Of a stretch of DNA of 64,000 nucleotides, positions 1-6,840 are shown in pieces (positions within the stretch are counted from its first letter, which is position 1; each line of letters opens with the position of its first letter). Origin of the DNA: Vallitalea guaymasensis. GTDB lineage: Bacteria; Bacillota; Clostridia; Lachnospirales; Vallitaleaceae. The notes under the pieces are model-generated. The model searched no databases and had not been told where the DNA came from. It saw only the letters and a list, made by a program, of their open reading frames with translations. A program made the position numbers and the translations under genes. The stretch is taken from the NCBI RefSeq assembly GCF_018141425.1, contig NZ_CP058561.1, positions 2,790,001 through 2,854,000 on the forward strand, given 5' to 3'.

Positions 1-2
1 GT

Positions 3-713
3 ATACTAATCATTACTAGTGAAAATGAAGACCCTTGGGAAAAATTCTTATATACAGATTTGGTGAGAGAGCTGGAAAAAGTAATGAGAAGGAATAACTA
101 TGATGTTATTGTAAGTACCATCAGCGTTACAAAACCTGAAATTGACATTACATCAAAAAGAGTTCTAGAGGGTGTATTTCTAATTAATGTAAGGGGAGAT
201 ATATTCTATAAACTATCAACGAAAATATCGGCACCCATGATAATAGTTGACAGTTTAATTGAAGATAGATATTTCCACAAGATCACGTGGAATTTTTCTA
301 AGGCTATAGCATCTATAAAAAAGATTTATAATAGAGAAGAAATCTTTCTTGTGACCAGTAGATACAATGATAAAAGGATTATGGAATATATCAGAGATGA
401 TTTTAACAAGGAACTTATCTATGAAATGGATTCTGTAGAAGAATTAGAAAGTTTCCTTGAAAGAAATAAGGATAAAAAAGGTATAATTATAAATGAATTC
501 ATTGGCGATATGGCTTCCAGATTCATTGATAATAAGAATATCTTTGTTATATCCATATGCGGTAGTGATTATTTACTGGATAAAGATATAAGAACGGTTG
601 TATTCAGCAATAAAAAGAAAGCGGTATTAGCATCTAATCAACTATTTAAATTGATAGATAAGCAATACAGTGATAATAAATATATTTATGTTAACCATAA
701 TAAACCTAAGTAA
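3..713 (+). CDS. LacI-type regulator, effector-binding part (5' truncated by window edge)
   Basis: The frame is open from the first bases of the window, so the true start lies outside; the TTG at 60 is an internal codon, not the start. The visible ~236 residues have the alternating beta-strand/helix pattern of a periplasmic-binding-protein-like ligand domain. They start with a strand ILIIT, and a segment PMIIVDS near residue 78 resembles the 'PVV.VD' strand of LacI/GalR regulators. The DNA-binding domain would be upstream and is not seen. The gene stands just before the tail-like locus, but nothing shows a link to it. Family assignment rests on fold pattern only. Confidence 0.55.
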   Translation: MLIITSENEDPWEKFLYTDLVRELEKVMRRNNYDVIVSTISVTKPEIDITSKRVLEGVFLINVRGDIFYKLSTKISAPMIIVDSLIEDRYFHKITWNFSKAIASIKKIYNREEIFLVTSRYNDKRIMEYIRDDFNKELIYEMDSVEELESFLERNKDKKGIIINEFIGDMASRFIDNKNIFVISICGSDYLLDKDIRTVVFSNKKKAVLASNQLFKLIDKQYSDNKYIYVNHNKPK

Positions 714-775
714 TTATGGTTAACATAGGTATTTCTTTATTTGTAGTATTATCAAGGCTATTCTACAAATCTGAC

Positions 776-790
776 TACGCATTTTGAGTA
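776..790. promoter_or_regulatory. Operator-like half-conserved palindrome, copy 1
   Basis: TACGCATTTTGAGTA is an imperfect inverted repeat. It matches the perfect one at 929-943 in 13 of 15 positions. The two copies lie on either side of the sigma-A promoter at 820-848, an arrangement suited to repression by a looping or cooperative regulator. The regulator is unknown. Confidence 0.4.
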
Positions 791-819
791 AATTAATCAT
801 AAAGTTGTCAAATTGTTCA

Positions 820-848
820 TTGACATTACACGTAATGAGTATTATAAT
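820..848 (+). promoter_or_regulatory. Consensus sigma-A promoter for the first sigma-like gene
   Basis: TTGACA (820-825), a 17-bp spacer and TATAAT (843-848) are a perfect vegetative promoter. The spacer carries the palindrome ATTACACGTAAT. On the reverse strand this reads CGTGTAATGT, close to the start of the CGTGTTAATGTCGT motif found upstream of the tail genes. Transcription would give a ~170-nt leader before the gene at 1025. Confidence 0.7.
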
Positions 849-928
849 ATTATTATGGTAATAATAATAAAAGTACTTATCTATTTTTATATTACAAAAT
901 TAATGAAATATATTTTTTTATACTCAAC

Positions 929-943
929 TACTCGTTTTGAGTA
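929..943. promoter_or_regulatory. Operator-like perfect palindrome, copy 2
   Basis: TACTC-GTTTT-GAGTA is a perfect 5-bp inverted repeat with a 5-bp spacer. It is the second copy of the element at 776-790, about 150 bp away, and lies in the leader of the gene at 1025. Confidence 0.45.
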
Positions 944-1024
944 ATAATAATCTTCTTTTAGAATATTGAACTTATAATGATAGTTAAGTATAGAGAAATA
1001 TCAGAACAAATTGGAGGTTAATGA

Positions 1025-1447
1025 ATGAATATTTTATATGGCTCTTATGAGGATTTATTAAAAAGAATATCTGTTATAAAATTAAGATTGGATTCTTATA
1101 AAAAAGAGAAGGAATTGCTTGTAAATGTATTAGAAAGTGGAAAACAAAGTGTTATAAAAGTCAAGGATGAGAGAATATCATACATGACTTACTTAAAGGA
1201 AATTAAGATAATGGATTCACATATATTACTACATGAGGAAGAACTCATCCGTTTGATAAAGGAAAAAGAGAAGATAGATAGTATAATGGGTGGGTTAGAA
1301 GGAACTAATGAGAGAGTTTTCTATTATAGAATTGTCAAAGGTATGACCCAAGAACAGACCGCTGAAAAATTATATATGTCAGCTAGACAAGTACAGAGAA
1401 TCGAGAAAAAGTTGGAAAATGGGAATATGGTTACTACTCCCATTTGA
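1025..1447 (+). CDS. Small sigma-like (region 4) phage-type transcription factor
   Basis: This 140-residue protein has a charged, probably coiled N-terminal half (residues 1-95) and a C-terminal helix-turn-helix. The HTH begins at about residue 103 with 'FYYRIVKGMTQEQTAEKL' and continues 'MSARQVQRIEKKL', the typical sigma-70 region-4/ArpU/DUF1492-type HTH of small phage late-gene activators. RBS GGAGG precedes the ATG. It is a paralogue of the gene at 5874: the starts align (MNILYGSYEDL versus .NIIYNSYEDL) and so do the HTHs. It probably activates the tail genes or nearby ones. Its consensus promoter and two operators suggest it is the regulated entry point. Function is inferred from the HTH and position. 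Confidence 0.65.
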   Translation: MNILYGSYEDLLKRISVIKLRLDSYKKEKELLVNVLESGKQSVIKVKDERISYMTYLKEIKIMDSHILLHEEELIRLIKEKEKIDSIMGGLEGTNERVFYYRIVKGMTQEQTAEKLYMSARQVQRIEKKLENGNMVTTPI

Positions 1448-1715
1448 AATATTTAATTGAAATAGCTATACAGATTACAGCTATAATAACCATTATAATT
1501 ATTGGCAAAATAGCAGTATCTGTTGATAAACCTAGAGAGGTTGATTTTAAAATTTTTATTCCTTGTGTCAGAGGTAAGATGTACATATTTTATCTAATAA
1601 AGAAGCTTATAATTGTGAAGGTAATGATATAAGAATACAATCATCGAATGGTAAATTATTATTTAATAATGAGGAAGTAGTAACAGTTGGCAATGTACTA
1701 GCTGTGTTTGGATAA
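1444..1715 (+). pseudogene. Frameshifted small gene, unrecognised
   Basis: A TTG-initiated frame overlaps the previous stop by 4 bp. It begins with a hydrophobic helix (IEIAIQITAIITIIIIG) and stops at 1632. A second frame, entered just after an in-frame TAA near 1578, gives convincing protein sequence (DVHILSNKEAYNCEGNDIR, ending GNVLAVFG) up to the TAA at 1713-1715. Together they look like one gene of about 90 codons broken by a small indel. The second part resembles the repetitive ends of phage tail-fibre-like proteins, but I cannot name a family. Confidence 0.4.
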
Positions 1716-1722
1716 AATTAAT

Positions 1723-1754
1723 CCTAAACAAAGATTTTAAATATCTTTGTTTAG
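1723..1754. terminator. Hairpin at the convergent gene ends
   Basis: TAAACAAAGAT and ATCTTTGTTTA form a stem across the 3' ends of the broken plus-strand gene and the minus-strand stalk gene. The T-run is poor, so it is a weak bidirectional terminator candidate. Confidence 0.4.
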
Positions 1755-2309
1755 ATAAGGTAGAATATTTTTTTGGTAGAAGGATAGTGTAATGCAAGTC
1801 CTTCCCATATATTCTACAGCATTGGAAATATCAAAGGTAATAAGTGCTTCATGCGTTTTCCCGCTGATAAGTGTAGCTGTTTTTTTGTTAGATTCATCAC
1901 GAAATAAAAAACCATAACCATCGTCAAAAGAACTATATATATAATGAATGTCTTCTAATCCAACATAATTTATGTCATCTATATTGTATATTGGGATGCC
2001 ATTATCAGTGAGGGATGGAGTAGAAATTTTTTCTGGAGTTACATTTTGTTTGCCAATTTCCACTCTACTTAATTGAGCATTCCACTCAACATCAGCACCT
2101 AATAAATTACAGAAGTTTCTGACAGGAAGATAAGTGTTACCTTCATAAACTAAAGCTGGAAGCTTATCATCCATATAAACTTCACCATCAACAAGAATAT
2201 CATATTTAACTTTGGTGCAGACGTATTCTTTAATATCATCTGCATAAACAAATAAAAATGAGCTTGTCAACAATATTGCTGCTACAAATCCTGCTACAAA
2301 TTTTTTCAT
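1737..2309 (-). CDS. Secreted stalk-domain protein, paralogue 1
   Basis: This 190-residue protein has a signal peptide (residues 1-23, cut after VYA). A copper-amine-oxidase-N-like 'stalk' domain follows at about 36-76 (ILVDGEVYMDD, then the NTYLPVRNFCNLLGADVEWN consensus). The C-terminal ~100 residues are unlike those of the three neighbouring paralogues, though 'INYVGLEDIHYI' recalls a second stalk repeat. The first ~75 codons and ~45 bp upstream are nearly identical to paralogues 2-4. The domain is common on Firmicute cell surfaces and usually anchors or packs against wall proteins. Its -10 is intact, but the -35 has drifted to ACAATA. Confidence 0.7.
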   Translation of the reverse strand: MKKFVAGFVAAILLTSSFLFVYADDIKEYVCTKVKYDILVDGEVYMDDKLPALVYEGNTYLPVRNFCNLLGADVEWNAQLSRVEIGKQNVTPEKISTPSLTDNGIPIYNIDDINYVGLEDIHYIYSSFDDGYGFLFRDESNKKTATLISGKTHEALITFDISNAVEYMGRTCITLSFYQKNILPYLNKDI

Positions 2310-2346
2310 TATGTTAATCTCCTTTTTAATATATATTTATAAAATG

Positions 2347-2376
2347 ATTATAATACAGAATAATTAATTATATTGT
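2347..2376 (-). promoter_or_regulatory. Degraded copy of the shared stalk-gene promoter
   Basis: On the minus strand the -10 TATAAT (2352-2347) is kept, but the position holding TTGACA in paralogues 2 and 4 reads ACAATA (2376-2371). Expression of paralogue 1 may therefore be weaker. Confidence 0.45.
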
Positions 2377-2430
2377 GTATGATTAAATAATTAGACTAGA
2401 GTTAATAATTTTTTTATAATACACTCTTAT

Positions 2431-3063
2431 TTACTTATTGAGAGTGTATATTGTTAATGATAAGATGGATTTTATGAAATATTCATATTCTATACACAAA
2501 AATTGATTAGATACTATAACATTATTAATATCTTTTAAAAGATATATACTATTATTATCTTTATCAAATTTTATTAACGATAAGGTATAACTATCATATT
2601 TTTTATCAAGCCATTCCGTAAGTAAAGTACATTTGGTATCTTTTTCTTTCAAAAACATGTTTATGCTCTCAGTAGTTACATATTTCCTGTTATTATAATT
2701 TATACACTGAAGACTAGGATATTTTTTGTCTGTATAAAAAATATATTCATTTGTTTCAGTCATATTTGAGCTTTTTGGTATATTATTCTTGTGTTTTATG
2801 TAACTCTTAATTTCAGCCTGTTGTAATTCACCATTCCACTCAACATCAGCACCTAATAAATTACAGAAGTTCCTGACAGGAAGATAAGTGTTATCTTCAT
2901 AAACTAAAGCTGGAAGTTTATCATCCTTATAAACTTCACCATCAACAAGAATATTATATTTAACTTTGGTGCAGACGTATTGATTAATATCATCTGCATA
3001 AACAAATAAAAATGAGCTTGTCAATAAAATAGCTGCTACAAATCCTGCTACAAATTTTTTCAT
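2431..3063 (-). CDS. Secreted stalk-domain protein, paralogue 2
   Basis: The start is ATG at 3063 (MKKFVAG), 7 bp after an AGGAG site; the longer frame starting MYNII overlaps this RBS and the promoter, so I reject it. The mature protein has the stalk domain (ILVDGEVYKDD, NTYLPVRNFCNLLGADVEWN) and then a ~120-residue tail shared with no neighbour. A weak second stalk-like stretch, 'NNRKYVTTESIN', lies in the tail. The protein is probably exported and surface-associated. The gene has a near-perfect own promoter (3104-3133). Confidence 0.7.
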   Translation of the reverse strand: MKKFVAGFVAAILLTSSFLFVYADDINQYVCTKVKYNILVDGEVYKDDKLPALVYEDNTYLPVRNFCNLLGADVEWNGELQQAEIKSYIKHKNNIPKSSNMTETNEYIFYTDKKYPSLQCINYNNRKYVTTESINMFLKEKDTKCTLLTEWLDKKYDSYTLSLIKFDKDNNSIYLLKDINNVIVSNQFLCIEYEYFIKSILSLTIYTLNK

Positions 3064-3103
3064 TATGTTAATCTCCTTTATAATATTATACATTTATAAA
3101 ATG

Positions 3104-3133
3104 ATTATAATGCAGAGTAATTGAATATGTCAA
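3104..3133 (-). promoter_or_regulatory. Sigma-A promoter of stalk paralogue 2
   Basis: Minus strand: TTGACA (3133-3128), 18-bp spacer, TATAAT (3109-3104). The sequence is nearly identical to the promoter of paralogue 4 (5105-5134). Confidence 0.65.
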
Positions 3134-3225
3134 TTTAATTAGTAGCAGTTAATAATACTATATTTGATTAAATAATTAGATTATGGTTAATAGTACCGTT
3201 GTTATAATAGCTTTTAGATGATTGA

Positions 3226-3666
3226 TGGAATACATCTGGAACAGCAAATAGTTCAGAAGGTATTGTAGTTAGGACTAATAATAGTAATGTAAGAGGTACG
3301 TTAAAAACTACATTGAATGTTAGTAATGGAATGAAAATTCAACATTATATATGGAATATATGGGTAGATAAGTTTAATGTAGATAGTGAAACTAGAGAAA
3401 TGTTTTTAGCTGATTATTTAAGTATTGGTGATATTGAAGAAATAGACAAAGAGAAAAAAATAGTTTTTAATTCTGGAGCTAGTATTTACACTGAATATAA
3501 TAATTTATTTGAATCATGTTGTGATGTAGCAATAAATGCTGCTACTACTTCAATAATGGGGAATGTTAGGGTAGGTATTAACCTATATCCTTATTTTTAT
3601 GAATCAGGTACAAAACTAACGTGTTATAAGTGTACAAAATTATTTATTATATTTATAGCTAATTAA
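3226..3666 (+). pseudogene. 5'-truncated gene remnant, unrecognised
   Basis: After an in-frame TGA at 3223-3225 the frame runs open to 3666 with protein-like sequence: WNTSGTANSSEGIVVR, then IWVDKFNVDSETREMFLADY near the middle. The ATG at 3337 and TTG at 3313 lack a good RBS. The low-complexity Ser/Thr/Asn start looks like the inside of a secreted or fibre protein whose 5' part is gone. The last 8 bp overlap the convergent stalk gene. I read it as a decayed fragment left between stalk-gene insertions. Confidence 0.4.
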
Positions 3667-4216
3667 TTTCAACACCTAGATTATTCTCTAGTATATTAAT
3701 ATTAATATAGAAATAAACTTCTTTATGATGGGGTAATGGTGCTACTATAAGATCATTAGAGTTTGAAATTTGGACTATATAAGATTTGGATTTATAGATC
3801 AATTCCAAACCAGTGTTTTCTATAGGCTTATTTTTAACACCAAGATTAATGAAGTAAATAATAGGTAAATATGTATTGTTGTTGTATGTTATAGCAGTTT
3901 TGCCTTTATAAGTACTAAAAGTATATTTTTGTGTTTCATTTATATCATAATTACTTGTTCTTAATTCAGCCCTACACAGTTCATCATTCCACTCAACATC
4001 AGCACCTAATAAATTACAGAAGTTCCTGACAGGAAGATAAGTGTTACCTTCATAAACTAAAGCTGGAAGGTTATCATCCTTATAAACCTCTCCATCAACA
4101 AGAATATCATATTTAACTTTGGTACAGACGTATTCTTTAATATCATCTGCATAAACAAATAAAAATGAGCTAGTCAACAAAATAGCTGCTACAAATCCTG
4201 CTACAAATTTTTTCAT
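3659..4216 (-). CDS. Secreted stalk-domain protein, paralogue 3
   Basis: This 185-residue protein has the same signal peptide and stalk domain as paralogues 1, 2 and 4 (residues 1-76). Its own ~105-residue C-terminus contains 'AITYNNNTYLPIIYFINLG', which looks like a second, diverged stalk repeat. ATG 4216 follows an AGGAG site. The shared 5' block extends upstream into the promoter at 4254-4282. No partner gene is obvious. The likely role is at the cell surface; the specific function is unknown. Confidence 0.7.
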   Translation of the reverse strand: MKKFVAGFVAAILLTSSFLFVYADDIKEYVCTKVKYDILVDGEVYKDDNLPALVYEGNTYLPVRNFCNLLGADVEWNDELCRAELRTSNYDINETQKYTFSTYKGKTAITYNNNTYLPIIYFINLGVKNKPIENTGLELIYKSKSYIVQISNSNDLIVAPLPHHKEVYFYININILENNLGVEIN

Positions 4217-4253
4217 TATGTTAATCTCCTTTTTAATATATATTTATAAAATG

Positions 4254-4282
4254 ATCATAATACAGAATAATTAATAGGTCAA
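4254..4282 (-). promoter_or_regulatory. Sigma-A promoter of stalk paralogue 3
   Basis: Minus strand: TTGACC (4282-4277), 17-bp spacer, TATGAT (4259-4254). Confidence 0.6.
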
Positions 4283-4394
4283 TTTAATTAGTAACAATAA
4301 ATTAAACTATGTATGATTAAATAATTAGAAATAGTACCCATTGTTATAATAGCTTTTATTAATGATGAGTTACATCAAGAAGGTGTTATTTAAT

Positions 4395-4422
4395 AAAATA
4401 GTCGATATTAATCGACTATTTT
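4395..4422 (-). terminator. Terminator of stalk paralogue 4
   Basis: AAAATAGTCGAT and ATCGACTATTTT form a 12-bp perfect stem with a 4-nt loop overlapping the stop codon at 4408. On the minus strand it ends in TTTTATT. Confidence 0.6.
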
Positions 4423-5064
4423 CCATACTAAGTTATTAATTCCCAAAGATGGAAATGAAAGGCATACACCAGTTATATTATAATTTTCTTCGTTATCCAT
4501 TCTAAAAGTCATAGTTTTTTCTTTTCCATACTCACTACGCCCTGTGATAAAAATTCTAAGCCTACCTTCTTCAGTATTATATAATTCATTGTCAGTAATA
4601 TAATAGCCTGTTGTTAATGTACCAGACCAAAATCTATCCTTATTAAATACGACTTTTACTTTAAAGGATACAATTGTCTTTGATGCATTTATTTCACATA
4701 AAGATATATTAACATCTCCATTATCATAAGATTCATCTGATTTTAAATAAACAAATTTTTCGGTTTGAGAAGTTTGGTCTGAATAATTCTGAATGTTAGA
4801 TACTGTACTTATTTCAGCTTGTTGTAATTCATCATTCCACTCAACATCAGCACCTAATAAATTACAGAAGTTCCTGACGGGAAGATAAGTGTTACCTTCA
4901 TAAACTAAAGCTGGAAGGTTATCATCCTTATAAACCTCTCCATCAACAAGAATATCATATTTAACTTTGGTACAGACGTATTCTTTAATATCATCTGCAT
5001 AAACAAATAAAAATGAGCTTGTCAATAAAATAGCTGCCACAAATCCTGCTACAAATTTTTTCAT
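4408..5064 (-). CDS. Secreted stalk-domain protein, paralogue 4
   Basis: The start is ATG 5064 behind AGGAG; the upstream MYNII extension covers the RBS and is rejected. It has signal peptide plus stalk domain (to about residue 76) and then a different ~140-residue C-terminus of beta-strand character (VNISLCEINASKTIVSFKVKV, then YYITDNELYN). That tail resembles an Ig-like sandwich and ends in WKIVD. It is the longest and most distinct tail of the four. Exported; function unknown. Confidence 0.7.
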   Translation of the reverse strand: MKKFVAGFVAAILLTSSFLFVYADDIKEYVCTKVKYDILVDGEVYKDDNLPALVYEGNTYLPVRNFCNLLGADVEWNDELQQAEISTVSNIQNYSDQTSQTEKFVYLKSDESYDNGDVNISLCEINASKTIVSFKVKVVFNKDRFWSGTLTTGYYITDNELYNTEEGRLRIFITGRSEYGKEKTMTFRMDNEENYNITGVCLSFPSLGINNLVWKIVD

Positions 5065-5104
5065 TATGTTAATCTCCTTTATAATATTATACACTTATAT
5101 AATG

Positions 5105-5134
5105 ATTATAATGCAGAGTAATTGAATATGTCAA
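5105..5134 (-). promoter_or_regulatory. Sigma-A promoter of stalk paralogue 4
   Basis: Minus strand: TTGACA (5134-5129), 18-bp spacer, TATAAT (5110-5105). Confidence 0.65.
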
Positions 5135-5199
5135 TTTAATTAACTACAATCATAAACTAATATTACTAATTTATTATATAGAAGAAAAGAGGTGTTAAA

Positions 5200-5641
5200 A
5201 TGGAACTTAGACTAATATCAAAAACGCAAACATCTGTAAAGGTTCAAGCTATTCCATACTATCCAAAGGAAAATTATGATAATTATGCATTTTACGAAGG
5301 ACTTAGTTAAGGGATATCATGGTAATAGTTGGTATGGTGCGGGAAGTATTAGCGTAGTAACTGATAAATTGCCTCTACCTGATACTCCATCACCTCCTTA
5401 TAGCAGTGAAAGGACTGACAGAGGTTTTCGAGCATATTGGAGTAGCATTACTAATGCAACAAGGTATACATCAAAATCAGCGAGGGATATTATTAGATTT
5501 TTAAATAGCTCAAATCTATTATTATTATAAGATAAAGATAAATCATTTCAAGATATAAAGAATGATCGAGCTAAAGTTAATATCAAAAGGGTAGTAAAAG
5601 AAGGACTTATGCAAGGCTTTCCAGATGGAGAGCCTTGCTGA
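5200..5641 (+). pseudogene. Broken FN3-like/SLH-like surface or fibre gene
   Basis: ATG 5200 with an AGAGGTG site opens a 36-codon frame (MELRLISKTQTSVKVQ) ending at TAA 5310. The next frame carries an FN3-like strand pattern (GFRAYWSSITNATRY at about 5431) and stops at 5530. The same frame then continues past that stop with 'FQDIKNDRAKVN' and 'VVKEGLMQGFPDGEP', an S-layer-homology signature, to TGA 5641. At least one frameshift and one stop break it. It may be the remains of a fusion or of two genes. Confidence 0.5.
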
Positions 5642-5663
5642 TTTTATATACTATAATTTGTGA

Positions 5664-5695
5664 CGTGTTAATGTCGTATTATTAAATGCTATTAT
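5664..5695 (+). promoter_or_regulatory. Bipartite tail-locus motif, copy 1 (before sigma-like gene)
   Basis: CGTGTTAATGTCGT (5664-5677), 8 variable bases, then ATGCTATTAT (5686-5695). The TATTAT at the 3' end is a plausible -10, and GTTAAT lies 17 bp upstream of it. Identical blocks with identical spacing occur at 6189-6220 and 17789-17820, each upstream of a tail-locus module. Likely a promoter for the tail system. Confidence 0.65.
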
Positions 5696-5873
5696 TTAGT
5701 TATAGCAACAATTATCATCTATTTACTATCAAAAACATTATTGGCTATGGGAAAAAGGAAAAGCATATCCCAATCATTATCATAGGCTTAGAATAGCATT
5801 TGTATTTAATGTAAAGGAAGAAGAGATATTTAACTAGTATCAAAAGAAGCATTTACATAGAGGGGGGAGAAAA

Positions 5874-6188
5874 ATTAACATCATATACAATTCATACGAA
5901 GACTTGCAACAAAGGATCATAGTACTAGAAACCCTATTAGAATCCTATCAAAACGAATCTGATACCATAGAAAAATACATATCATTACAGCAAAAAAGAT
6001 TACAGCAGTTAAGACAAGAAAAAGAAAAAGTGGACCAAGAATTTTCTAAGACACAAGGAAAAAATAATAAAGTTTTTTACTATAGAGTCATAGAAGGCTT
6101 AACCCAAGAGAAAACAGCAGAGAAATTAGGTATGTCATCAAGACAGATTCAAAGAATTGAGAAAAATTATAAAAAAGTTATAAAATGA
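5874..6188 (+). CDS. Second sigma-like (region 4) activator, apparent ATT start
   Basis: This ~104-residue protein has a coiled N-terminal half and a C-terminal HTH (FYYRVIEGLTQEKTAEKLG, then MSSRQIQRIEKN) typical of sigma region 4/ArpU-like phage activators. No ATG, GTG or TTG lies between the upstream stop (5837) and TTG 5904, which has no RBS. The sequence from ATT 5874 aligns residue for residue with the start of the paralogue at 1025 and follows a GGGGGGAG site at 4 bp, so I place the start there. The first motif copy lies upstream and the second begins at its stop codon, so it probably drives the tail operon and itself, as Xpf does for PBSX. Confidence 0.65.
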   Translation: MNIIYNSYEDLQQRIIVLETLLESYQNESDTIEKYISLQQKRLQQLRQEKEKVDQEFSKTQGKNNKVFYYRVIEGLTQEKTAEKLGMSSRQIQRIEKNYKKVIK

Positions 6189-6220
6189 CGTGTTAATGTC
6201 GTGTTAGGTAATGCTATTAT
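6189..6220 (+). promoter_or_regulatory. Bipartite tail-locus motif, copy 2 (before tail operon)
   Basis: CGTGTTAATGTCGT (6189-6202), 8 bases, ATGCTATTAT (6211-6220). It starts directly after the stop of the sigma-like gene and leaves a ~125-nt leader before the first tail gene. Confidence 0.7.
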
Positions 6221-6346
6221 ATATACAAGCCAGTCAGCTAAGACAAAAGCTACTGTCTAAACGATCGTTTATAGTAATGCATTACGAAAATAGTATATGA
6301 CAGGATTAATCATTAATCCTACATATATAGGTTGGGAGGGAAACAG

Positions 6347-6766
6347 ATGATTAACAAAGTAAAAAACGCTTTGAAAGTAAAGTTAGAAAATTTATATCCT
6401 AATTATAATATTTACCTAGAAGACAAACCAATATCAGAAATCGTTAAACCAGCTCTAAGAATTATAGTAGAAGAAAAAACTGCTTATAATCAGAGAGATA
6501 TAATAAATCAAAACGTACAACTAGATATTGCAAGTTACTTAGATGATGCTAATAAAAATGAAAAATACTGGGATATATCAGACAAACTTGATGAAGAGCT
6601 AGGGTATCTAGAAATAGAAAATACTTTGATAAGAATTGGGGAAAGAATAAGTGAAATAACAGAAGATACGTTACATTACAGATTTTCTATTCAACTTAAG
6701 ATATTAAAACCAAAAGACGCTGTGGATTCTATAAAAGGTATTAACAAAAATGTTGAATTCAAGTAA
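6347..6766 (+). CDS. Tail terminator-like protein (DUF6838 type)
   Basis: Start ATG 6347 behind GGGAGGG (the TTG at 6332 overlaps the RBS). The 139-residue protein begins with a helix, MINKVKNALKVKLENLYPN, followed by an alpha/beta fold (IYLEDKPISEIVKPALRIIV). This is the profile of the small tail-completion/terminator proteins placed just before the sheath gene in PBSX-type loci. It would cap the tail tube at the end that in a phage joins the head. It is the only 'neck-side' gene here; no capsid, portal or terminase genes precede it. Confidence 0.6.
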   Translation: MINKVKNALKVKLENLYPNYNIYLEDKPISEIVKPALRIIVEEKTAYNQRDIINQNVQLDIASYLDDANKNEKYWDISDKLDEELGYLEIENTLIRIGERISEITEDTLHYRFSIQLKILKPKDAVDSIKGINKNVEFK

Positions 6767-6840
6767 GTAACGAAAATCAGATAATTATTAGATCACTTAT
6801 CAAAACTAGAAACATAACATTTGAAAGGAAGGTGCTACAA

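Noticed and set aside
3064-3093. N-terminal extension MYNIIKEINI on stalk paralogue 2 (also on paralogue 4 at 5065-5094)
   Set aside because: The extension covers the AGGAG site and part of the promoter region, and paralogues 1 and 3 lack it.
5276-5530. 84-codon frame as a separate gene
   Set aside because: No RBS; it is the middle part of a frameshifted gene that starts at 5200.
6221-6346. Hidden capsid, portal or terminase genes before the tail operon
   Set aside because: The interval is short and non-coding, and the region upstream holds only the sigma-like genes, stalk genes and remnants.
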